Origin: Blastocatellia bacterium
GTDB taxonomy: Bacteria; Acidobacteriota; Blastocatellia; Pyrinomonadales; Pyrinomonadaceae
NCBI GenBank assembly: GCA_003487805.1
Contig: DNNE01000116.1
Location: forward strand, 1-29,403
Direction of reading: 5' to 3'
DNA length: 29,403 nucleotides
A model generated the notes under the pieces. It was not told the DNA's origin. It was given only the letters and a program-made list of their open reading frames with translations, and searched no databases. Position numbers and translations under genes: made by a program. Positions 1 to 8,616 of the stretch are shown one piece after another; the stretch's first letter is position 1, and every line of letters starts with the position of its first letter.

Positions 1-4
1 ACCC

Positions 5-224
5 CAGCCGAGATGCTCGGCTGAGGACCCCGCCCTGGGCCAACGGCCCAGGTTGCGGCAATGTGGATGGTCGAGCGCTGAAGGCGCGACATGATACGAA
101 CGAGGCTCATCAACCGATGCGTCCCAGTCGATACTTGGTATTTTGCGCCTTCAGCGCTCGGCCAACTTGCCGACTGTGAACCCAGGACGTTGCCCTGGGC
201 TATTGCATTTCGCGCCTTTGGCGC
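5..224. repeat. Cluster of intergenic palindromes (REP-like)
   Basis: Several perfect hairpins are packed here: CAGCCGAG/CTCGGCTG (5-12/16-23), CCTGGGCC/GGCCCAGG (34-41/45-52), a 16-bp inverted repeat CGAGCGCTGAAGGCGC/GCGCCTTCAGCGCTCG (72-87/145-160), CCCAGG/CCTGGG (181-186/194-199) and GCGCC/GGCGC (212-216/220-224). The cluster lies just downstream of the RND permease stop, so it may act as a transcript end or RNA-stabilising element. No convincing gene is seen. Calling it a dispersed repeat is inference, because only one copy is in the window. Confidence 0.6.
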
Positions 225-241
225 TTTGTTGCTCAACATTC

Positions 242-3200
242 TCAATCTCCCACTACTGTCCCCGACGCCGGCTCCGGTTGCGCGGTGGTGCCTTTTGTTT
301 CGTGACGATTACCGAATCTCATCGAGAATTTCTCGATTACGTAGAAGATTGGCGGGATTAGAAAAATGCCAAGGCAACTGGCTGCCAGCATCCCCATGAT
401 GACGACCGTACCCAGAATGCGCCGTCCCGCCGCTCCCGAACCTGATGCGATCCACAACGGAACGCAGCCCGCGATGAACGCAAACGAAGTCATCAGAATC
501 GGTCGCAGACGGAGGCGCGCTCCCTCCAGAGTCGCAGCGATGAGCGTTTTGCCCTTTGCTAATTCATCGCGGGCAAACTCGACTATTAGAATTGCGTTCT
601 TGGCGCTCAGGCCGACCAGAACGATCAAACCGATCTGTGAGTAGATATCCAGGTCGAATCCGCGCAGCATCAGTCCCGTGAACGCGCCGAGAATGGCAAC
701 CGGAACGGAAAGTAAAACTGAAAAGGGGAGCGACCAGCTTTCGTAGAGTGCGGCGAGAATAAGAAATACAAAGGCGAGCGAAAGCCCGAAGGTCGCAGTC
801 GCGCTGCCCGACGCCTTCGTCTCCTGGTAAGAGAGATCGGCCCAATCGTAGCCCATCTCGGGCGGCAGAGTTGTGCGCGCAACTTCGTCCAGAGCAGCCA
901 ATGCTTGTCCGGAGCTATAACCGGGCGCTGCGTTTCCTATTACCTGGGCGGCCCGAAAGAGATTAAAGCGATTGGTATACTCGGGTCCCGTGATCGGCTT
1001 CGTGGTCAATAGCGCAGACAACGGCACCATTGTGCCGTCGTTGTTGCGCACGTAGTAACCCTTGATATCTTCTGCCTTCAAACGTTGTTCCCCTTCGCCC
1101 TGCAGGAACACTCGCCACTGTCTACCGAAGCGATTGAACTGATTAAGATATAGACCGCCCAGGTAGGCTTGCAGAGTCTGGTACACGTCGCTGATGGCCA
1201 CGCCTTGCTTCAATACTTTGTCGCGATCTACGTCGGCGTAGATTTGGGGGACCGCGGAGTTGAATTGGGAGGTGACGCCCGTCAGCTCGGGGCGCTTGCG
1301 CGCCGCGTCGAGAAACTTCTGCACATTCTGATCCAGGAACTGAACCGTGCCACCACTGCGGTCTTGAATGTACATTGAGAAGCCGCCTGCATTCCCTAAC
1401 CCCGGAATCGCGGGCGGCATTAAGGCAATGCAGTTTGCCTCCGGCACCTCGGCCGCCATTTGCTTGTTCAAAGTATCAACGATTCCCTGAATCTGTAGTT
1501 GAGGCTTTGTTCGTTCGGCCCACGGTTTGAGCGCAATAAAGAAGAACCCTTGATAGCTTGCCGAAACACGAGACAGATTGCTGAACCCGCTAACCGTGGT
1601 GTAGTACTGGACCCCCGCTGTCTTGCCGAGAATCGCCTCCACTTTTTTCAACGCTTCATCAGTCCGCTCCATCGATGCTGCCGGCGGGAGCTGAACATTC
1701 ACATACATGTAACCGTAATCCTCGGTCGGCAGAAAGCTTGTCGGTAGCCGGTAACCAAAGACCCACGTAGCGACGCCGAAGCCAGCCAGAATCAGAATGG
1801 CGATGACCGATTTGCGAATCAGAGCATGACTCAAGTTCACATAACCGTGCGTTGCTTTGTCGAACAAACGATTGAAGCCGCCAAAGAACCGGGCCAGCAA
1901 CCCTTTCGAAGCTTTTCGCGGTCGAAGGAGCATCGCGGCCAGGGCCGGTGAGAGCGTTAGAGCATTGAAGGCCGACAACAGCACGGAGATGGCGATGGTA
2001 AACGCGAACTGTTTATTCAGGCTCCCCTGTATTCCGCCCATTAATCCGATCGGCAGAAACACCGACGAGAGAATCAGGGCTATCGCGATTACCGGGCCTG
2101 AGACCTCTTTCATCGCCTGGACTGTCGCGTCGTGCGGACTCAACCCCTCTTCAATGTGATGCTCAACCGCTTCCACGACGACGATAGCATCATCCACGAC
2201 CAGACCGATCGCCAGGACCAGACCGAACAACGACAATGTGTTAATTGAGAACCCCAGGTACGGAAAAATGGCGAACGTGCCGATGAGTGACACGGGCACG
2301 GCGATCATCGGGATGAGAGTCGCCCGCCAGTTCTGCAAAAAGAGATAAACAACAAGAATGACCAGGATCACCGCAATGATCAGAGTGGTAACGATATCCT
2401 TAATACCCTGGGTCACTGCCTGGGTGGTGTCGAGCGTGACCGCGTAATCAAGGTCGTCAGGGAAACGCGTCTTCAGTTGGGCCATCGCCGCCTTGACGCC
2501 GTTAACCACAGCAAGTGCGTTCGAGCCAGGAGCTTGGTAAACCCCAATGGTGGAAGAGGGTTCGCCACCCAAGCGCGACCTTTGGGCATAACTTTGGCCG
2601 CCGAGTTCAATGCGCGCAACATCCTTCAATCGCACGATCGAACCATCTGGTTTCTCCAGGACGACAATCTGACTAAACTCTTCCGGCGTCTGCAGGCGTC
2701 CCTGCGAGCTGACCGTGTAGGTCATCTCCTTGCCGGCCGGGCCAGGTTCAGCGCCTACCTGCCCTGAAGGGTTGACGGTGCTTTGCTGTCGCACCGCATT
2801 CGCGATATCGGTTACGGATATTCCCAGCTTGGCCAGCACATCTGGCTTGACCCAGATGCGCATTGCGTATTGCGTAGCGCCAAAAACATTGACATCACCT
2901 ACGCCCGGAACACGGAAGAGCGTGTCCACCACATTGATGTTGTTGTAGTTTGCGAGAAACAGCGAGTCATAGGTCTGATTAGGTGAATAGAGCGAAATCA
3001 GCATCATCGGACTCCCGGTCGATTGGCGGACAGTAACTCCAAACGTGCTGACGTCCGTGGGCAGACTCGACAAAGCCTGTGATACTCGATTCTGGACGTT
3101 CACCTGGTCGATGTCCGGATCGGTACTGATGTCGAAGGTAACGGCCAGGTTTTCCGTGCCGGCATTGGCGTTGGTCGACAGCATGTAAAGCATGCCCTTC

Positions 3201-3418
3201 ACGCCACTGACCTGTTGCTCGATCGGCGCTGAGACCGATTGCTCGATGGTGACGGCGTCGGCTCCCGTGTAAGTCGTCGACACGTTGATCTGCGGCGGCA
3301 CGATTTGCGGAAACTGGGCCAATGGCAGTCCGCTCAGCGCCAGGACGCCAAGGATGACGGTGACGATGGAGATCACCATCGCGATGATAGGCCGCTTAAT
3401 GAAAAAGGTTGAGATCAT
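242..3418 (-). CDS. RND multidrug efflux permease (AcrB/MexB, HAE1 type)
   Basis: This is the inner-membrane proton-driven pump of a tripartite efflux complex, which exports hydrophobic and amphiphilic compounds through a periplasmic adaptor and an outer-membrane channel. At 1058 residues it has the usual family length. It begins with the typical MISTFFIKRPI first helix. It keeps the TM4 acidic pair in GLVVDDAIVVVE (around residue 405) and the TM10 lysine in GLSAKNAILIVEF, which form the proton relay. Two large periplasmic loops are present. The ATG is preceded by AAGGA about 10 bases upstream. The adaptor gene lies upstream on the same strand, 169 bases away across a palindromic element, so the two are probably co-transcribed. 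No TolC/OprM-type channel gene follows before the window edge. The substrate cannot be read from the sequence. Confidence 0.96.
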   Translation of the reverse strand: MISTFFIKRPIIAMVISIVTVILGVLALSGLPLAQFPQIVPPQINVSTTYTGADAVTIEQSVSAPIEQQVSGVKGMLYMLSTNANAGTENLAVTFDISTDPDIDQVNVQNRVSQALSSLPTDVSTFGVTVRQSTGSPMMLISLYSPNQTYDSLFLANYNNINVVDTLFRVPGVGDVNVFGATQYAMRIWVKPDVLAKLGISVTDIANAVRQQSTVNPSGQVGAEPGPAGKEMTYTVSSQGRLQTPEEFSQIVVLEKPDGSIVRLKDVARIELGGQSYAQRSRLGGEPSSTIGVYQAPGSNALAVVNGVKAAMAQLKTRFPDDLDYAVTLDTTQAVTQGIKDIVTTLIIAVILVILVVYLFLQNWRATLIPMIAVPVSLIGTFAIFPYLGFSINTLSLFGLVLAIGLVVDDAIVVVEAVEHHIEEGLSPHDATVQAMKEVSGPVIAIALILSSVFLPIGLMGGIQGSLNKQFAFTIAISVLLSAFNALTLSPALAAMLLRPRKASKGLLARFFGGFNRLFDKATHGYVNLSHALIRKSVIAILILAGFGVATWVFGYRLPTSFLPTEDYGYMYVNVQLPPAASMERTDEALKKVEAILGKTAGVQYYTTVSGFSNLSRVSASYQGFFFIALKPWAERTKPQLQIQGIVDTLNKQMAAEVPEANCIALMPPAIPGLGNAGGFSMYIQDRSGGTVQFLDQNVQKFLDAARKRPELTGVTSQFNSAVPQIYADVDRDKVLKQGVAISDVYQTLQAYLGGLYLNQFNRFGRQWRVFLQGEGEQRLKAEDIKGYYVRNNDGTMVPLSALLTTKPITGPEYTNRFNLFRAAQVIGNAAPGYSSGQALAALDEVARTTLPPEMGYDWADLSYQETKASGSATATFGLSLAFVFLILAALYESWSLPFSVLLSVPVAILGAFTGLMLRGFDLDIYSQIGLIVLVGLSAKNAILIVEFARDELAKGKTLIAATLEGARLRLRPILMTSFAFIAGCVPLWIASGSGAAGRRILGTVVIMGMLAASCLGIFLIPPIFYVIEKFSMRFGNRHETKGTTAQPEPASGTVVGD

Positions 3419-3460
3419 TGAATCAGTCTGTCCTTAGCCCGCGTCTGTCGAAAAAAAGAA

Positions 3461-3555
3461 CTCTGCGCGTTCTCTGTATACTCGGCGTCTCGGCGGTGAT
3501 GTTTTCGCACGCGAACTCACCGCAGAGACGCCGAGTACGCGGAGGTTGCGCAGAG
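3461..3555. repeat. Long palindromic element between efflux genes (MITE-like)
   Basis: Two 21-base arms (3479-3499 and 3517-3537) are inverted repeats with a single mismatch around a 17-base loop. An outer pair CTCTGCGC (3461-3468) and GCGCAGAG (3548-3555) extends the structure. The arms have the flavour of the CTCTGCGTCTCTGCGGTGA-type dispersed repeats seen in many bacterial genomes; that resemblance is from memory. It sits in the 169-base gap between the adaptor and permease genes and could fold in the mRNA and affect the relative expression of the two. Confidence 0.7.
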
Positions 3556-3587
3556 AAAAACATTTGTCCGACCGACTCCGGAGCGCG

Positions 3588-4949
3588 CTAATTGGTCGCC
3601 GTCAACGTTCCGGCAAAAGGTCTCGGCTTCACGATCGCCCCCGGTGTGACTTTTTGCGTGCCGTCTACCATCACGGTTTCTCCCGCCTTCAGTCCGTCCT
3701 GAATAACCCACATTTGTCCCACCGTTGGACCAGGAGTGATCGTTCTCATAGTCACTTTGTTATCGCTTCCCACCACCGCGACGCGATACATGCCCTGTAG
3801 CTGACTAACTGCGCGTTGCGGCACGAGCAGCGCGCCGTTTTGAGTGCTGGTAGCCGCGCGCACTCGACCATACTGGCCGGGCCTAAGAACATTGTCAGAA
3901 TTAGGAAACACGCCTGCCATGCGAATGGCTCCCGTCTTCGGATCAACTTGCCGATCGGCAATGTAGAACCTGCCCGTATGCGGATACGTTGTTCCATCAG
4001 CCAGGAACAATTGCAGCTCGAGTTGCTTTTGCGCTGCAGTGAGATCTGCCGGACTAGGATTACGTTTCACGTAATCCAGATATTCCTGCTCACTGACGGT
4101 GAAATAAACCTTGATGGGATCAACCGTGGAAACAGTAGTTAGAATTCCACTGGTCGGATTTACGAGGTCACCCACCTGGGCCAGGGCTATGCCAACGATG
4201 CCGTCGATTGGAGAAAAGATCCTGGTAAAACCAAGGTTCAATTCCGCGGTCCTAACCGCGGCCTGCGAGGACTGCACCTGCGCCTTTGCCGCTACGATCG
4301 CCGACTTTGCGGTTTGGACGGCTGCCGTGGCCGCTTTTATCTGTGAGTTGGCTACCTCTACCTGCGCTTTCGCCGCATCGTTAGCCTGAAACGCATTATC
4401 AAAGTCCTGCTGTGTTACTGCTTTCTGCTCAAGGAGCGGGCCGTATTTGTTAACATTAAGTTGGGTCTGGCGCTGATTCGCCTGGGCCTGTGCTCGCTGG
4501 CTGTTGGCCTGAGCTTGCTGGGCCTCCGCCTGAGCTAGTTGAGATACAGCTTGTTCCACCTGACTTTCAGATCTGGCGAGATCTCCTTTAGCTTGATTAA
4601 GCACGGCCTGCAGCGGCTTGGGATCTATCTCAAACAACAGCTGCCCCTGTTTTACGAACGCCCCTTCCGTGTAAGCCTTCCTGAGTAAGTAGCCTGAAAC
4701 TTGGGCTCGAATATCCGCGTTCACCATCCCGTCGGTCGTACCGATCCACTCGCTGTAGATAGGAACATCCTGCTGCTGAACAAAGACCACGTCGACCTGG
4801 AGCGGCACCGGCGCTGCCTGGGCCGGCTTACTTGTGCGACCGATAATCACTGCGATGATCGCCGCCAGGACAACAACCCCGATTGCAGCCGACGCCAGGA
4901 CCTTATGCCTTCGGAATCTGGCTTGTATTGAAATCAGGATATTGCTCAC
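3588..4949 (-). CDS. RND efflux periplasmic adaptor (AcrA/MexA type membrane fusion protein)
   Basis: This protein would bridge the inner-membrane RND pump to an outer-membrane channel. The 453 residues start with a basic stretch and one hydrophobic helix (about 18-36). A barrel-sandwich half follows, then a long Gln/Ala-rich coiled-coil hairpin (about 110-225, with many QAQA steps), the second sandwich half (FTRIFSPIDGIVG) and the beta-barrel and membrane-proximal parts (up to PGAIVKPRPF). There is no lipobox cysteine, so it is probably anchored by the N-terminal helix. The start is GTG, with AAGGG 8 bases upstream; the overlapping ATG one base away runs straight into TGA. It is the first gene of the probable adaptor-permease operon. 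No local regulator gene is adjacent. Confidence 0.94.
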   Translation of the reverse strand: MSNILISIQARFRRHKVLASAAIGVVVLAAIIAVIIGRTSKPAQAAPVPLQVDVVFVQQQDVPIYSEWIGTTDGMVNADIRAQVSGYLLRKAYTEGAFVKQGQLLFEIDPKPLQAVLNQAKGDLARSESQVEQAVSQLAQAEAQQAQANSQRAQAQANQRQTQLNVNKYGPLLEQKAVTQQDFDNAFQANDAAKAQVEVANSQIKAATAAVQTAKSAIVAAKAQVQSSQAAVRTAELNLGFTRIFSPIDGIVGIALAQVGDLVNPTSGILTTVSTVDPIKVYFTVSEQEYLDYVKRNPSPADLTAAQKQLELQLFLADGTTYPHTGRFYIADRQVDPKTGAIRMAGVFPNSDNVLRPGQYGRVRAATSTQNGALLVPQRAVSQLQGMYRVAVVGSDNKVTMRTITPGPTVGQMWVIQDGLKAGETVMVDGTQKVTPGAIVKPRPFAGTLTATN

Positions 4950-5165
4950 ATTGGTTTTCCCTTCTCGGATTCATTGACCTCGCAAAGTCTCGATTGCTGC
5001 GTTGATAACCACCTGGTAGCAACTGCTCGGCCACGGATTTTCGAAAGGCAGATCGCGGTGCACTCGTGAAACCCCACGAAGGGGACGACAATTTCTAAAG
5101 TAAGTTGTGGTCGCGGGATCGACGTGTCTAAATACAGACAGGTGTTGCGATGTGGTCAGGTGAGC

Positions 5166-6380
5166 TTACTGTGTTATCGGAACGGACAGCGTCACGACCT
5201 GGCCCTGCCGAAAAACCTTAATGGCAATGCTGTCGCCCACTCTTAGTTTGGTGAGATGAGCATAGAGCCGGCTGTAGTTTTCGTTACTGTCTTCATAAGG
5301 CAGACCATCTACTTCAAGAACGATATCGCCGCCTAAGAGCAGATCCTCTCCAGCTATGTTTGCCCGCATCGAGCCGCCGAGTATGCCGGCGCGTGCAGCG
5401 GGCGACCCGTCGGCTACGCGCTCAACCAGCAAACCCGCGGGTTGGGGGACATTCAGGGCCTTTGCCAGATCACCTCTCAGGAGAAGCCCCTCGATGCCTG
5501 ACCAGAACGGCTTGCGATCCAGTAACAGCTGTCGCGCCACGTTTGAAGTCGCTGCGAATCCCAGCCCTTCAGCGCCTCCCGACTGGCTGAGAATGCTCGT
5601 AATGATCCCGATCACTTCGCCGTTCATATTGAACATTGGACCACCAGAGTTTCCCTGGTTGATGGCGGCGTCGGTTTGTAGAAACTCCCTTGATGTCGTA
5701 TCGCTCACCCTGTTATCGGCAGCGTGACGACCACTGATGTGACCTGCTGTCAGCGTATAGCTGAGGCCGTAAGGCGCGCCCACCACAAAGACTTCATCTC
5801 CAACGTCCATTTTGTCAGAATCCCCAAGCGGCGCCACGACAACGTTCGCCCGAGGACGACTGAGTTGGAGCAGGGCAACATCGGCATTATGGACGGCGCC
5901 TAACACTCGGGCCGGAATCAGTTCACCATCTGAGAATTCGACCAACGTCGCGTCCGCGGCTTCGACCAGATGCGCCGCAGTCAGTATCTTGCCATCGCTC
6001 GAAATGAGAACTCCCGAGCCCAACCCGTTCGCACTCACCATTCCAGCTTGAGGAGAAGGGGCCAATTCTTTTTGCTGAGTTCTGATGATTACGACTGCCG
6101 ATTTGACCTTATGGAAAGCGTCGCGAAGCTGTTGACCTCGGCCTGGAGTCCAGTTGCCGAAAAGGAACACGAGCAAAAGTGACGATGCCGTCACTGTAAG
6201 TCTGTAGATATTTCGCGAGCGTTGCTCCTCAGTGTGTTGTCGTTCTTTAAATTCACGAACCCACAGTTTGATAGCGCCGGCAATTTCTCGCTTCCCCTGA
6301 GGATCGGGCAATTCGGATCGATCAAGCTCCTGCTCGCTTGGCAGCTGGTCCGGTTTGATGACTCTGATCTTGCGATTCAT
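5166..6380 (-). CDS. HtrA/DegP-like S1C serine protease with PDZ domain
   Basis: This is an envelope quality-control protease. A cytoplasmic segment of about 58 residues precedes one membrane helix (about 59-75). A trypsin-like domain follows with the triad His137 (TAAHLV), Asp167 (HNADVALL) and Ser245 (NQGNSGGP), and then a single PDZ domain (about 300-404, including the segment GDIVLEVDGLPY). At 404 residues with one PDZ it resembles DegS-type anchored proteases more than soluble two-PDZ DegP. The long N-terminal tail before the helix is unusual. The upstream gene for an exported Ig-like protein ends only 28 bases away on the same strand, so the two are probably one transcription unit. The activating signal and substrates are unknown. 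Confidence 0.93.
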   Translation of the reverse strand: MNRKIRVIKPDQLPSEQELDRSELPDPQGKREIAGAIKLWVREFKERQHTEEQRSRNIYRLTVTASSLLLVFLFGNWTPGRGQQLRDAFHKVKSAVVIIRTQQKELAPSPQAGMVSANGLGSGVLISSDGKILTAAHLVEAADATLVEFSDGELIPARVLGAVHNADVALLQLSRPRANVVVAPLGDSDKMDVGDEVFVVGAPYGLSYTLTAGHISGRHAADNRVSDTTSREFLQTDAAINQGNSGGPMFNMNGEVIGIITSILSQSGGAEGLGFAATSNVARQLLLDRKPFWSGIEGLLLRGDLAKALNVPQPAGLLVERVADGSPAARAGILGGSMRANIAGEDLLLGGDIVLEVDGLPYEDSNENYSRLYAHLTKLRVGDSIAIKVFRQGQVVTLSVPITQ

Positions 6381-6408
6381 GACTTGTCACTTTCGTTCGT
6401 AATCTTGG

Positions 6409-7005
6409 CTATTGAGTAACAACAAACTCAATGGTGTTTGTGGCGATGAGCGAGCCATCGCAACAGCTCAGCCGGCGCTTGTCCGACAAGGTGTACTTAC
6501 CCGGCTGCAGCGGTTCATACCATGCGACGTCGTTGAAAGAGGTTGCCCCTTTCGACACCACGAACCAATCGACCACCGTTGGTTCATTGGGTTGAAGCAG
6601 GATTTGCTGCGGCAGGTTGGTCTGGTCACACGTCTTATCCTTGTCCGCCATCTCTATCGAAGATTGCTGAAATGACATGTAAGGTACTGGCTTGCCGTCC
6701 TTTAAAAGCTGCGGCCGATCCTGATAGAGCGCGCCTGACTCGCACACGTAGACCGGCTGGCTGCCCGTATTCGTCATAGTGATGACAACGGGAACCCGCT
6801 CGCCCACCCGATAGGTGTGTTTCACGGGGCCGTACGGCGCGCCACCGGTGGCTATGCTGATCTTGATCTGATTAGCGTTTGGCTGGCTGCGCTGTTCGCT
6901 CGAAGTGTTCGACTGTTGTGTCGCGTCCAATGAAACACAATCCAATCGGCTCGCTCGGGAATTACTTGTCAACATCGTCAGTAACACTAAGGTTGCAACA
7001 CTCAT
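6409..7005 (-). CDS. Exported Ig-like beta-sandwich protein of unknown function
   Basis: This 198-residue protein opens with a short hydrophobic signal-like segment (about 3-18). A Ser/Gln-rich linker follows, then one domain rich in beta strands: TYRVGERVPVVITMTNTGS, then VYVCESGA, and near the end QPGKYTLSDKRRLSCCDGS. The pattern of a strand with TNTGS followed by PGKYTL resembles the BsuPI-like and related Ig-fold domains; this is a fold-level guess, not a family assignment. Four cysteines in the domain could form disulfides after export. The start is well supported by AGGAGGAGAT directly before ATG. It lies 28 bases upstream of the HtrA-like gene on the same strand, which suggests a partner or substrate of that protease, without proof. 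Confidence 0.8.
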   Translation of the reverse strand: MSVATLVLLTMLTSNSRASRLDCVSLDATQQSNTSSEQRSQPNANQIKISIATGGAPYGPVKHTYRVGERVPVVITMTNTGSQPVYVCESGALYQDRPQLLKDGKPVPYMSFQQSSIEMADKDKTCDQTNLPQQILLQPNEPTVVDWFVVSKGATSFNDVAWYEPLQPGKYTLSDKRRLSCCDGSLIATNTIEFVVTQ

Positions 7006-7379
7006 ATCTCCTCCTGTTCGACCAACTCGTCTTTACGCGTCTATTACTGTTCCGCGCTTCCTCTAGCAAAGACTCTGCCACGAATATCTGGTCGACGGCT
7101 TCGCACTCAACCTGAGTGAATTGAATTGTGTTGTAACTGCTGACACGTCTCCGCGTGAGCACTCACGGAAATTCAGATGACCAAATAGCAACACTTGTTG
7201 GGGTATGGTCACTTCACCAGCTTTACAGAGGTCTGCGAGAAGATGAGAAATCGTTGATTGTCATAAAACGAGGGGAGCGCACGCCGCTCGAATATTGGCC
7301 CCTCGTTTGCACCAGGAAGGTCAAGTTGGTTGACCTGCGATGTATCTCGGGTCCGCTTAACGCAGAATAAGGAGACGAC
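7006..7379. other. Intergenic region with copy A of a duplicated leader
   Basis: This gap between divergently transcribed genes holds no convincing gene. From about 7008 to 7211 it is alignable, with gaps, to 8308-8479; the recognisable blocks are CCTGTTCGACCAACTCGTCTTT, the stretch around CTCTGCCACGA, GTCGACGG and the dyad at 7178-7211. The last 150 bases lead to the Gly-rich exported gene and are not clearly shared with copy B. Confidence 0.6.
7178..7211. promoter_or_regulatory. Nested palindromic operator, copy A
   Basis: The dyad reads TGACCA-N5-CAACA-CT-TGTTG-N5-TGGTCA. Both the outer 6-bp arms (7178-7183 and 7206-7211) and the inner 5-bp arms (7189-7193 and 7196-7200) are perfect inverted repeats with the same centre. 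The 34-bp symmetry is typical of a dimeric or tetrameric repressor/activator site. It is 168 bases upstream of the Gly-rich gene start. The same outer arms at the same spacing recur at 8446-8479. The binding protein is not known. Confidence 0.55.
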
Positions 7380-8063
7380 GTGAAGGAGAAAACGATGCTG
7401 AGATATTTACGACTGATGTGGATAGCGAAAAAGAGTTTGATAGGTTTGCTTTTTCTAACGGCCTTATCGCTCATGATTTCCATGCCTGCATCTGCGCAGC
7501 GCCGAGGTGGAGGTGGTGGCGCACGCGGGGGTGGTGCCGGGCGCGGAAGTTTCGGCGGTGCGCCACGCGGTGGCGGTGCAAGCATGGGTGGCGGCGGTCT
7601 GAAGGTAGGTGGCGGATTCATACCGCCTCGCGGGCCTTCGGCTTCTCGCGCGGGGAGAGGCACGACAGCCTCGCCGAACCGGGGCGGGGACCTGGCACGT
7701 CCAAACTTCAGTGACGGCATCGGACATCCGATCGCGCCTCATGTGCATTCCGACGGGCGCTGGATCGGGCATGACTCAGGTCGAAACGATGCGCGCTTCC
7801 ATCTCGATCACCCCTGGCAGTACGGGCGCTTCAGCAACGGATTCGGCCCAAGCCATGTATTCCGACTAGAAGGAGGCGGCCCTTCACGCTTCTGGTTCGG
7901 CGGCAACTATTTCAGCGTGGCTCCTTTTGAAGAAGGCCTATGCGCTGACTGGCTTTGGAATAGCGACGATATTGTGATCTACGACGATCCCGATCACGTT
8001 GGTTGGTATCTCGCGTACAACGTCAGACTTGGCACCTACGTTCACGTGATGTATGTCGGTTAA
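7380..8063 (+). CDS. Exported glycine-rich protein of unknown function
   Basis: This 227-residue protein begins with a signal peptide: a basic N-terminus, then SLIGLLFLTALSLMISMP and a cleavage-like ASA-Q. An Arg/Gly-rich disordered stretch follows (about 41-105). A compact C-terminal part rich in His, Trp and Tyr ends it, with pieces such as HPWQYGRF and VGWYLAYNVR. Two starts are possible. GTG at 7380 has AAGGAG 5 bases before it; ATG at 7395 (222 residues) has a second AAGGAG 6 bases before it, inside the first start's reading frame. The gene follows the duplicated leader and operator. Its neighbour at 8617 also encodes an exported protein with a Gly-rich segment and has a related leader. 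No family was recognised. Confidence 0.8.
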   Translation: MKEKTMLRYLRLMWIAKKSLIGLLFLTALSLMISMPASAQRRGGGGGARGGGAGRGSFGGAPRGGGASMGGGGLKVGGGFIPPRGPSASRAGRGTTASPNRGGDLARPNFSDGIGHPIAPHVHSDGRWIGHDSGRNDARFHLDHPWQYGRFSNGFGPSHVFRLEGGGPSRFWFGGNYFSVAPFEEGLCADWLWNSDDIVIYDDPDHVGWYLAYNVRLGTYVHVMYVG

Positions 8064-8616
8064 GGACGAATAATGGCCGACGATGCTTATGGGCAAGCTG
8101 CTCGCACTCCCACAGCAGCAACTGCCCGGCGAAAGTGATCGTTTTCAAGAAGGACGTATTGACGTTCGTCGAGCTCGAGATGACTGAAAGCGATGTTGGG
8201 CGGACGCGGTAGTGAAATTATCGATCTCGCGAAAACAAATCTGTCCTGCTGAGTATATTTGAATGAGGATGCGAATGCCGCTCGCAGATACATTTTTGCA
8301 GCTACGCCTTCTCCTGCTCTGACCAACTTGTCTTTCACCACTCGGCTTACTGCTCCCTACTTCCTACAGCAATAACTCTGTTACGAGTTCTCCGTCGACG
8401 GTGCGCCGTCTGGCTGTGTTAAATGAAAACTCAAACGAATTTCTATGACCAAATAGCGACAGGTGATTAGTTATGGTCGCTCTTTGCGAGAGCGGACGAC
8501 AGTCTCCAATGCAACAATCACGAAAAGCCGATTGCAAACGCGCTGGCACCTTTGGCCTCCATATTGCCCTTAGGCATGCTGGTATGTTGAGTACTAATTC
8601 CAAAAGGAGAATTGAA
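8064..8616. other. Intergenic region with hairpin and copy B of the duplicated leader
   Basis: No convincing gene is seen. A hairpin at 8091-8127 pairs GGGCA with TGCCC and GCTGCT with AGCAGC; it may mark the end of the upstream transcript, although no T-tract follows. From about 8308 to 8479 the sequence is a diverged copy of 7008-7211. It includes a perfect 10-bp palindrome CCGTCGACGG (8392-8401) and the operator-like dyad at 8446-8479. The in-frame extension of the next gene back to 8473 lacks a ribosome binding site and is not used here. Confidence 0.55.
8446..8479. promoter_or_regulatory. Palindromic operator, copy B
   Basis: TGACCA (8446-8451) and TGGTCG (8474-8479) are separated by 22 bases, exactly as in copy A, and the first 11 bases TGACCAAATAG are identical to it. 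The inner arms (CGACA-GG-TGATT) are decayed compared with copy A. It lies 137 bases upstream of the DUF4136 gene. Conservation of arm spacing inside otherwise diverged DNA supports a functional protein-binding site. Confidence 0.5.

Noticed and set aside
5356..5727. Plus-strand frame of 123 residues opposite the HtrA-like gene
   Set aside because: It is antisense to the catalytic Ser and PDZ region; its composition is that of a shadow frame.
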